Assembly (NCBI GenBank): GCA_030705695.1
Contig: JAUZPX010000063.1
Span: 1-10,901 of the forward strand
Direction of reading: 5' to 3'
From: Bacillota bacterium
Lineage (GTDB): Bacteria; Bacillota; Clostridia; Oscillospirales; Acutalibacteraceae
Length of the DNA: 10,901 nt
Made by a program: the position numbers and the translations under genes. The notes under the pieces are model-generated. The model worked only from the letters and a program-made list of their open reading frames with translations, was not told the origin of the DNA and did not search any database. Positions 4,720 to 10,901 of the stretch are shown here, piece by piece. The stretch's first letter is position 1. Every line of letters starts with the position of its first letter.

Positions 4720-6009
4720 TCATTTAAGTTCAGCTAAGTTTTGTACAGCCACAAAAACATCAGAAATTTTATACCATGTTGGGTAGTCAACAATACCTGT
4801 TGCCGGCAGATTAAAGGTGTTTTGGAATGCCTTTACGGCGTTTAGCGTATCTTGACCAAACACGCCGTCAACTTTTACTTTTGGAATCAATGGATAGTTC
4901 TTTGCAATTGCATTTAGCTGAGTTTGAATTGTTCTTACAGCTTCGCCTGTTGAACCCATTTGCAGATCATATCCGGGGTAGGAAGATGGAATTCCTTGTA
5001 CCTTTTCCGCTTGCATTAGATAAATTTCCTGCCCGTAAAAGTGTTTGAGAATGTTTATGGCTGTGTAACCTTGATCTCCAAGATATTTAGATCCCCACTG
5101 TGTCATCCAGTTGGGGCAAGAGACTCTTTGACCATCGCAATATTGTGTTAAAAGAGGTTGACGAATATCTGGTTTTGTGATATACGAGGTGAATATATCA
5201 TCGACGACTGTGGAAATCTCACTGAATATATTTCGTCCGTAGTTAAAAGCATGGTCAAAGGCTGTTGAGTTTGTAATTGTGAAGTTATAACCTTTTCCTC
5301 GGTACCATTCGGTATAAACTCGGTTTAATGTGAACGAAAGAATTGCAAGAACATTTGCTGTGATCGTTGAGTAAGGCCAGTTGGAATATATTTCGCAGCT
5401 GGCAACATTTTTAATGTATTCCTTAAACGGAACATAGTAGTTTTGAGCAGTCTTATCATTGGGAACTCCACCATGAACGACGATTGTTTCTGGAATTACC
5501 ACCTGAGGCAGAACAACAAGCTCTTTTGAAGGGGGTAGCGGTTTTACAGGCGATTCTGGGATTTTAGGCGGGAATATTCCGTAAAGTGTATTCTGTTCAA
5601 TGTCAATGATGGTTTTCTGTCCTAATTCCTGAAAAGGTGTCAGCGCAATATTTTGTAATGCCAATGTACCTGGAAGAATCTGGACTCCGTTGATTTTTGC
5701 AGTTTGATGCCCTTCGGCAACAATTGTTAAATCATACTCACCATAAGGCTTTGGCTGATACGGCTCCATAGAGTATTCAACGGGAGGTGTTGCAAGGTTT
5801 ATATCCGGTGTTTTCCCAACGTTGCTTGTAACAAGCTTGTCAACTGTTTTATCAGTACCAGTTTCCGTAATAGTGATATTCGCGCCCTCTAAAGGTTTCG
5901 CAATATCTTTTGAAAAAACCATAATTTGTAGTCTGCCTTGGTCAGAAGTATTGGGTATAGGGGCTAAAGGCGGTGTTGTTGATGGTGCAGGAGTGGTGTT
6001 TTGATCCAA
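4720..6009 (-). CDS. sleC: Pre-pro spore cortex-lytic enzyme SleC (SpoIID-like domain plus peptidoglycan-binding domain)
   Basis: SleC is a zymogen in the spore that Csp proteases cleave at germination, freeing a hydrolase that degrades the cortex. The start is set at the TTG at 6009 (429 aa), 6 bases after a GAGGTG site. The ATG at 6033 is in frame but has no such site. In that numbering, about 25-125 is a beta-sandwich pro-region resembling carboxypeptidase-regulatory domains (LQIMVFSKDIAKPLEGANITI). Then comes a Pro-rich linker and VVLPQVVIPETIVVHGG (about 165-181), the likely cleavage zone. Next is the SpoIID/LytB-like domain with IKNVASCEIY (Glu206 probably catalytic), ITNSTAFDHAF, and MTQWGSKYLGDQGY. 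At 345-425 is a PG_binding_1 domain (MGSTGEAVRTIQTQL, VDGVFGQDTLNAVKAFQ). Length matches clostridial SleC (about 425-440 aa). It diverges from the csp operon and has its own terminator. Confidence 0.92.
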   Translation of the reverse strand: MDQNTTPAPSTTPPLAPIPNTSDQGRLQIMVFSKDIAKPLEGANITITETGTDKTVDKLVTSNVGKTPDINLATPPVEYSMEPYQPKPYGEYDLTIVAEGHQTAKINGVQILPGTLALQNIALTPFQELGQKTIIDIEQNTLYGIFPPKIPESPVKPLPPSKELVVLPQVVIPETIVVHGGVPNDKTAQNYYVPFKEYIKNVASCEIYSNWPYSTITANVLAILSFTLNRVYTEWYRGKGYNFTITNSTAFDHAFNYGRNIFSEISTVVDDIFTSYITKPDIRQPLLTQYCDGQRVSCPNWMTQWGSKYLGDQGYTAINILKHFYGQEIYLMQAEKVQGIPSSYPGYDLQMGSTGEAVRTIQTQLNAIAKNYPLIPKVKVDGVFGQDTLNAVKAFQNTFNLPATGIVDYPTWYKISDVFVAVQNLAELK

Positions 6010-6062
6010 ACAGATCACCTCATCTTTTATCATTAATAAAATTCGGCTTAAATACTATTGAA

Positions 6063-6091
6063 TATTATGCTAAAAGCAAAGTATTAATTCA
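6063..6091 (-). promoter_or_regulatory. Sigma-G-like promoter for sleC
   Basis: Read on the - strand: TGAATT (6091-6086), 16 bases, CATAATA (6069-6063). This resembles forespore sigma-G promoters (consensus about gHATR and CATnnTA), although the spacer is a base or two short of the usual value. The opposite promoter has the same boxes and the same spacer length, which strengthens both calls. Confidence 0.55.
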
Positions 6092-6098
6092 TCTCTTG

Positions 6099-6127
6099 TG
6101 AATTTGCATTAATTTTTGTGCATATAA
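6099..6127 (+). promoter_or_regulatory. Sigma-G-like promoter for the csp operon
   Basis: TGAATT (6099-6104), 16 bases, CATATAA (6121-6127). A start near 6134 gives a leader of about 20 bases that just includes the AAAGGGG ribosome site of the first gene. The two -35 boxes of the divergent promoters face each other 7 bases apart as an inverted repeat (AATTCA-N7-TGAATT). Confidence 0.55.
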
Positions 6128-6152
6128 TTGATGAGAAAAGGGGCGTTATTTT

Positions 6153-6425
6153 ATGTATCCATATCATTTTTCTGAACATCCCGATAGAAAACCTGTTTTG
6201 CCTCCGCCTCAAGCAATTCCTACTTTTTTTCATTCTCGAGAACAAGTACAAGAAAAAGTACTGAAAATGTATGTGCATCATATTGTTTTTATATGGATGT
6301 CATCAGGGCATAGTTTTTGGTTTTATCCGATTAAAATTGAGTCAGACAAAATCTTGGGATACATATGGAGCGGAACTTGGTCGTTTTATAAATTTAACTT
6401 GAATCTTATTGAAAGCTTCTACTAA
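6153..6425 (+). CDS. Small conserved protein heading the csp operon, 90 aa
   Basis: The 90-residue protein starts at an ATG with AAAGGGG 9 bases upstream. It is rich in aromatic residues and His. The N-terminal part holds MYPYHFSEHPDRKPVLPPPQ. The C-terminal part (VHHIVFIWMSSGHSFWFYP, ILGYIWSGTWSFYKFNLNLI, ending ESFY) resembles small uncharacterised proteins of spore-forming Firmicutes that share a GY.W.G.W..Y...L..I.SF pattern (from memory). No signal peptide or full membrane helix is obvious. It is the first gene after the sigma-G-like promoter and ends 24 bases before the CspB-like ATG. It should therefore be made in the forespore with the germination proteases. Function unknown; a spore-structural or Csp/SleC-associated role is only inference. 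Confidence 0.75.
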   Translation: MYPYHFSEHPDRKPVLPPPQAIPTFFHSREQVQEKVLKMYVHHIVFIWMSSGHSFWFYPIKIESDKILGYIWSGTWSFYKFNLNLIESFY

Positions 6426-6449
6426 AACTGTTGATTGGGGGAAAGAATT

Positions 6450-8171
6450 ATGCCAAATACAATAAATCCAATCAATACGCCGACTCTTCCCGGGATTTTA
6501 GCGGGATTAAGCCAAGGCGCAACCGAGTGGGAACTAATAGTTCAGTACTATGGGGATATTTTGAGGGTTGGCAAAGAACTTAATGTCGAGGTTGAGATTT
6601 TGAATGAAAGTTATGCCATTATTACGATTAAGCAAGAGCAAATCCTGCAATTATTATCATCTCCCGAGGTAATCTACATTGAGTTTCCGAAAAAGTTGGT
6701 ACTGTTAATTAATGAAACTGATGTATCAACCTGCATTACGTCAGTACATAGCCCCACCGGGTACAATCTTTCGGGAAAGGGAACAATTGTAGCGTTTATT
6801 GATTCAGGTATCGATTATCATCACCCTGATTTTATAAATGATGACGGTACCAGCCGAATTTTGTATATTTGGGATCAAACAGCAACAGGTGGAAAGCCAC
6901 CATCCGATTTTAACAGCGGTGTTGAATACGACAATGCCCAAATAAATAAAGCAATTAAAGAAGGACGAAACTCCACAACTGTACCCCAGACTGATGATCT
7001 CGGACATGGGACGGCAGTAGCGGCTGTAGCAGCGGGAAACGGAAGAGCCTTAAACGGTAAGGAAAAAGGGATTGCACCTGAAGCAAATATAATAATGGTG
7101 AAAATCGGAGTAAAAGGAAACGAATCCTTTGCCAATACTACTGAACTCATGCGTGGGGTCAAGTATGTAATCGATAAAGCCGAAGAATTAAATATGCCGC
7201 TTTCACTAAATATGAGTTTTGGTACAAATAACGGGTCGCATGACGGAAATTCACTGTTTGAATCATACATTAATGATATGGCACGAAAATGGAAAACGGT
7301 TATTGTTGTGGCGTCAGGCAACGAAGGCGATGCCGCACATCATTACTTTGGGAAAATCAATGAAAATCAGACGCTTGAAGTGCCTTTTGTTATGGCGCCA
7401 GGGCTTGATTTTGCTTTCATGACATTTTGGAAGAATTTTACCGATGATTTTACAATAGAGTTGATCGCTCCGAGCGGAGACAGTACAGGAATAATTGACA
7501 GCAGTCGTCAAATCAACACCTTGTCTACAGGGGGCTCAATAATTACAATTCTTTACGGTGAGCCTACAAATTACAGTGTTCAACAGGAAATATATTTTGA
7601 GTTTAACAAAAAACAAAAACCAATTCCGTCTGGTCTTTGGAGGCTTAAAGTTGCAGCTCAAAATGTGGTGGATGGAAATTTTGATATTTGGTTACCGACT
7701 GTTGAGTTGGTTACAACAAAAACTGCTTTTTCATTGCCTACTGCATATACAACACTTACATTACCCTCAACGGTGCAAAATGTAATTTCTGTGGGAGGAT
7801 ATGATGCAAACATTAGTGCAATAGCTTCTTTTTCGGGTAGAGGATTTACAAGCTTTTACGTATTTGTAAAACCTGATTTAGTGGCACCTGCGGTAAATGT
7901 GCTTTCCGCAAATACGGGAGGGGGATATAGCACTTTTTCAGGAACAAGTATTGCAGCCCCATTTGTTACAGGAGCAGCGGCAATTATGATGGAATGGGGT
8001 ATTGTAAAAAATAACGACGTTTTTTTGTATGGGCAGAAGGTAAAAGCTTTTTTGCAAAAAGGCGCAAATCAAAGTCCTAACATTGATTATCCGAATCAGC
8101 AATGGGGCTATGGTTCGCTTTGCCTAAAAAAAACACTTGATCTGTTAAACAGCAGTCGTAAAGGGGGATAA
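6450..8171 (+). CDS. cspB: CspB-like subtilisin-family germination protease
   Basis: This 573-residue protein belongs to the clostridial Csp serine proteases, which convert pro-SleC to active SleC. The start is the ATG at 6450 with GGGGGA 7 bases upstream; the in-frame TTG at 6435 lies ahead of the ribosome site. Residues 1 to about 90 form the prodomain. The catalytic triad is complete: Asp118 (FIDSGIDYHHPDF), His186 (DDLGHGTAVAAVAAG) and Ser500 (FSGTSIAAPFVTGAAA), with the oxyanion Asn291 (VASGNEGD). An insertion of about 150 residues between the Asn and the Ser (about 300-450) is the jelly-roll-like domain typical of Csp proteins. There is no secretion signal, as expected for a protein packed in the spore from the forespore. 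The next csp gene starts 3 bases after the stop. Assignment to CspB rather than CspA rests on activity and gene order only. Confidence 0.88.
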   Translation: MPNTINPINTPTLPGILAGLSQGATEWELIVQYYGDILRVGKELNVEVEILNESYAIITIKQEQILQLLSSPEVIYIEFPKKLVLLINETDVSTCITSVHSPTGYNLSGKGTIVAFIDSGIDYHHPDFINDDGTSRILYIWDQTATGGKPPSDFNSGVEYDNAQINKAIKEGRNSTTVPQTDDLGHGTAVAAVAAGNGRALNGKEKGIAPEANIIMVKIGVKGNESFANTTELMRGVKYVIDKAEELNMPLSLNMSFGTNNGSHDGNSLFESYINDMARKWKTVIVVASGNEGDAAHHYFGKINENQTLEVPFVMAPGLDFAFMTFWKNFTDDFTIELIAPSGDSTGIIDSSRQINTLSTGGSIITILYGEPTNYSVQQEIYFEFNKKQKPIPSGLWRLKVAAQNVVDGNFDIWLPTVELVTTKTAFSLPTAYTTLTLPSTVQNVISVGGYDANISAIASFSGRGFTSFYVFVKPDLVAPAVNVLSANTGGGYSTFSGTSIAAPFVTGAAAIMMEWGIVKNNDVFLYGQKVKAFLQKGANQSPNIDYPNQQWGYGSLCLKKTLDLLNSSRKGG

Positions 8172-8174
8172 AAA

Positions 8175-9977
8175 ATGGATGCAAATCAAAATAATCAGTT
8201 TCAATCAACACATATGAATTTGCAGCCGCAAAAAGAGCAAGCTCCCACGGAGGACATTGAAAATCTTATTACAAATGCCCCCGAGTCACTTACTCAATTT
8301 GTTTCACAACCGGATGTTACATCCGTGGTAATAAGAAATTCACTTTTATCGGATATCGAGGCTCAAAAGCACCATGTAATTCATTTTGGGCCAAAGTTAG
8401 GAAGAGACTATCGTGTAATATATGTTAATTACGATGAGATTACCGATATAAAAAATAAAATCAGAACAGTTGATATTGACTTTATGCCGTTTATTTTAAC
8501 AACACTTGATCAAAAAAACACTTTTGCTTCGGAAATTGCCAAAATTGATCATCATGATGAAAATAATCTTACAGGTAAAGGCGTGCTCATTGCCATTATT
8601 GATACAGGAATTGATTATACAAAAAAAGCCTTTCGAAACGAAGACGGGACAACAAGAATTAAATACATTTGGGACCAAACTATAGATCAGCCCAAGTATA
8701 GCGGTATGATATTCGGTACGGAATATTCAGAGGCACAAATAAATGAGGCACTTAAATCAAAAAATCCGTTTTCAACTGTACCTCACAAGGATAATGTTGG
8801 TCACGGTACTTTTTTGGCATCGGTTGCGGGAAGTAATGAAAAAGGAGATTATGCAGGTGCAGCCCCCGATGCAGAGTTTATTATAGTTAAGCTATGTAAG
8901 GCAGATAATTATTTTCTAAACGAATTTACTGTACCTCCATTACAGCAAAATGCTTTTTCTTCTGTTGATTTTATGCTTGGTATAGAATATGTACTACAAA
9001 AAGCGAAAAAACTTAAACGACCCGTAGCAATTTGTATATCTCTCGGAACAAACTCAGGTGGGCATGACGGATATAGCATATTGGAACAGTATTTAGCTGA
9101 GGTATCATCTGAAACAGGAGTAGCAATTTGCTCTGCAGCGGGGAACGAAAGTGTAGGTAAGCATCATACTCAAGGTCGAGTTGTTGCAGAAGGGCAAAAA
9201 GAGACTATAGAGGTAAAAGTTGAAAAAGACAACCCGTCTTTTTATATTAATTTGTGGAATAACGCATTAGATAGATTAGCTGTTTCAGTTATATCTCCTA
9301 CAGGAGATACTATCGAAAAGGTGCCCGCAAAACCAGGGACAATTTACAGTACTAAATTCGCTCTGGAAAAATCAAAAGTTTTTATCGAATATTTTTTTCC
9401 TTTAGAACGATGTTCTTCAAAACTGACAGTTATAAAAATTAAGGATGCAACGCCTGGGATCTGGACTATAAACATTTATGGTGAAGCCATATTTGACGGT
9501 ACGTTTCATGCTTGGTTGCCGATTACAGGATTGGTTGACAAGGGAGTTGAATTTCTGGCGCCGTCTCCCAATTATACAATCACAGTACCTGCAACAGCCT
9601 CTGGTGCTATGACTTGCGGTGCTTATAACGATAAAAACAACAGTCTTTACGTCGATACATCTTGGGGACCGACACGAACGCCTGTTTTATCGCCTGATTT
9701 TACGGCATTAGGAGTAAATGTTCTCGGAGTATTTCCCGATGGCTACGGTACAATGAGCGGTACCAGTGTAGCAGCAGCAGTAACGGCCGGGGTCAGTGCA
9801 CTCATGCTGCAATGGGGAATCGTAGAAAAAAATCTTTCTGAAATGAATACATATTTAATTCGGGCTGTTTTTATCTCGGGCTGTGATCGAGATGTCAATA
9901 CAGATTATCCAAATGTACAATGGGGCTTTGGCCGTTTAGATATCAAAAAAGCCCTTGATATTTTAAATGATTTATAA
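8175..9977 (+). CDS. cspC: Second Csp-family subtilisin-like protease, CspC-like
   Basis: The 600-residue protein starts at the ATG at 8175. Its AAGGGGGA ribosome site lies inside the last codons of the preceding csp gene, so translation is coupled. The first 30 or so residues are a Gln/Asn-rich extension absent from the neighbour; the prodomain follows to about 120. Asp143 (IIDTGIDYTKKAF), His210 (NVGHGTFLASVAGS), Asn324 (SAAGNESVG) and Ser531 (MSGTSVAAAVTAG) are all kept, so it may be active. This differs from C. difficile CspC, a pseudoprotease. Flanking positions have drifted: the HPDF seen in the neighbour is KKAF here, and the Pro of GTSxAxP is Ala535. The jelly-roll insertion is present (about 335-465). 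CspC-type proteins take part in germinant signalling in C. difficile. The CspC label rests on the last position in the csp pair and on this divergence, and is uncertain. Confidence 0.8.
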   Translation: MDANQNNQFQSTHMNLQPQKEQAPTEDIENLITNAPESLTQFVSQPDVTSVVIRNSLLSDIEAQKHHVIHFGPKLGRDYRVIYVNYDEITDIKNKIRTVDIDFMPFILTTLDQKNTFASEIAKIDHHDENNLTGKGVLIAIIDTGIDYTKKAFRNEDGTTRIKYIWDQTIDQPKYSGMIFGTEYSEAQINEALKSKNPFSTVPHKDNVGHGTFLASVAGSNEKGDYAGAAPDAEFIIVKLCKADNYFLNEFTVPPLQQNAFSSVDFMLGIEYVLQKAKKLKRPVAICISLGTNSGGHDGYSILEQYLAEVSSETGVAICSAAGNESVGKHHTQGRVVAEGQKETIEVKVEKDNPSFYINLWNNALDRLAVSVISPTGDTIEKVPAKPGTIYSTKFALEKSKVFIEYFFPLERCSSKLTVIKIKDATPGIWTINIYGEAIFDGTFHAWLPITGLVDKGVEFLAPSPNYTITVPATASGAMTCGAYNDKNNSLYVDTSWGPTRTPVLSPDFTALGVNVLGVFPDGYGTMSGTSVAAAVTAGVSALMLQWGIVEKNLSEMNTYLIRAVFISGCDRDVNTDYPNVQWGFGRLDIKKALDILNDL

Positions 9978-10007
9978 AGCTAAATTTATATTAAGGGTGT
10001 GATAAAT

Positions 10008-10901
10008 TTGATAATTCATGTTGTAAATCCCGGAGACACGATTTATATGATTTCAAAGCAATATGGTGTAGAGGAAAATAAAATAATACATGATAATCAA
10101 CTTTCCGATCCAAACAAAATAATACCTAATCAGACGCTTATTATTTCAAATGATGAGAAACAACATAGGGTTAAATTTGGCGAAACGCTTCACTCAATTG
10201 CAATTACATATAATGTATCAATTGAAGATTTGATGAAAGAAAATCCGCAAATTAAAGACCCTAATAAAATTGAAGCGGAAAGCATTATTACCATACCGAC
10301 ATCGCAAAAAAAACAAATAACTGTGAATGGATATGCGTATCCTACGGAAAATTTATTCGGAGTAATGAATGCTTTATCATCCCTAAGCTCTCTGAGCGTA
10401 TTTGGCTATCAGGTTGGTGCAGACGGAAGTCTTTCGAATATACAGGATTCACGTATTATACAGGTTGCTGAAATGGCGGGAGTAATCCCCAGGATGGTTA
10501 TTACAAATATTAGTGATAACGGCAGTTTCGACAGTAATATAGCTCATGAGATATTAAACAGTGAGCAAATACAAAACACCTTGCTAGACAACATACTTCA
10601 GGTTATGAAGCAAAAAGATTATAAGGGGCTTAACATTGATTTTGAGTTTGTCTATCCTGCTGATAAGGAAAAGTACAACAATTTCTTAAAAAAAGCGGCT
10701 GACCGTTTACATGAAAACGGATATCTTTTGTATACATCTCTGCCACCTAAAATTAGCGGAGATCAATCGGGACTGCTTTACGAAGCACAGGATTATCCGA
10801 CTCAAGGCAAAATTGCAGATAAAGTAATATTAATGAAATATGATGGTTACGGCCCTCCATCTCCGATAGCCCCTATACGTTTTATTAAAAGTGTCCTTGA
10901 C
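10008..10901 (+). CDS. LysM-LysM-GH18 protein, SleL/YaaH-like cortical-fragment hydrolase (3' partial)
   Basis: The frame opens at a TTG at 10008, with AAGGGTG 8 bases upstream, and runs off the window after 298 codons. Two LysM domains lie at about 3-46 (HVVNPGDTIYMISKQYGV) and 53-97 (HRVKFGETLHSIAITYNV). They bind glycan strands. From about residue 105 it is a glycoside hydrolase 18 barrel of the YaaH/SleL type: VNGYAYP, then GLNIDFEF with Asp211 and the catalytic Glu213, and LYTSLPPK. The DxxDxDxE motif is reduced, with Lys206 and Asn209 at the first two Asp positions. SleL enzymes act as N-acetylglucosaminidases on cortex fragments already cut by another enzyme. The gene starts 30 bases after the second csp gene, so it is probably in the same operon. 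The window lacks the rest of the barrel. Confidence 0.88.
   Translation, partial: MIIHVVNPGDTIYMISKQYGVEENKIIHDNQLSDPNKIIPNQTLIISNDEKQHRVKFGETLHSIAITYNVSIEDLMKENPQIKDPNKIEAESIITIPTSQKKQITVNGYAYPTENLFGVMNALSSLSSLSVFGYQVGADGSLSNIQDSRIIQVAEMAGVIPRMVITNISDNGSFDSNIAHEILNSEQIQNTLLDNILQVMKQKDYKGLNIDFEFVYPADKEKYNNFLKKAADRLHENGYLLYTSLPPKISGDQSGLLYEAQDYPTQGKIADKVILMKYDGYGPPSPIAPIRFIKSVLD

Noticed and set aside
6084..6281. A 65-codon - strand open frame overlapping the csp promoter region
   Set aside because: It overlaps both promoters and the start of the 90-aa gene. The + strand gene has the ribosome site and operon context.
6875..7321. A 148-codon - strand open frame
   Set aside because: It is fully antisense to the protease domain of the CspB-like gene, which has an intact catalytic triad.

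Overview
The window looks like a low-GC, spore-forming Clostridia chromosome. The evidence is a cluster of clostridial spore-germination genes (SleC-type cortex hydrolase, two Csp subtilisin-like proteases, a LysM/GH18 cortical-fragment hydrolase), AT-rich codon use, strong Shine-Dalgarno sites and TTG starts. The species cannot be named from the sequence.

Left part (1-4249): a tandem array of three Rhs C-terminal toxin/immunity cassettes on the + strand. Each begins with a copy of the same Rhs core end (YD-repeat tail, ...RYYDP..GRFVNADG...NPIMNADPTG) and then switches to a different toxin domain, followed by a different putative immunity gene. Cassette 1 carries a SleB-like (Hydrolase_2 type) cell-wall hydrolase and a lipoprotein. 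Cassette 2 carries a His-rich HxHxW domain, probably a nuclease-type polymorphic toxin, and a cytosolic DUF2691-like protein. Cassette 3 carries a glycine-rich hydrophobic domain and a membrane protein with a bacterial PH-like domain. In each pair the immunity protein appears to sit in the compartment the toxin would attack. Cassettes 2 and 3 share a roughly 480-bp direct repeat. It starts with a GC-rich hairpin and an extended -10 sigma-A-type promoter, so silent cassettes may be transcribed independently. Cassette 3 is broken: one indel in the toxin, two indels and a lost start in the immunity gene.

Middle (4250-4720): a tRNA-Thr(GGT) with two stem mismatches lies directly against the end of the array. 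A strong hairpin follows, then an unlisted 56-residue Cys-rich protein on the - strand, then a second strong bidirectional terminator.

Right part (4720-10901): a spore-germination locus. sleC (-) diverges from a + strand operon: a 90-aa conserved small protein, a CspB-like protease, a second CspC-like protease, and a LysM-LysM-GH18 enzyme cut by the window end. The divergent intergenic region holds two back-to-back promoters of the same form (TGAATT-N16-CATAATA and TGAATT-N16-CATATAA). These resemble forespore sigma-G promoters and would co-express the zymogen SleC with the proteases expected to activate it.
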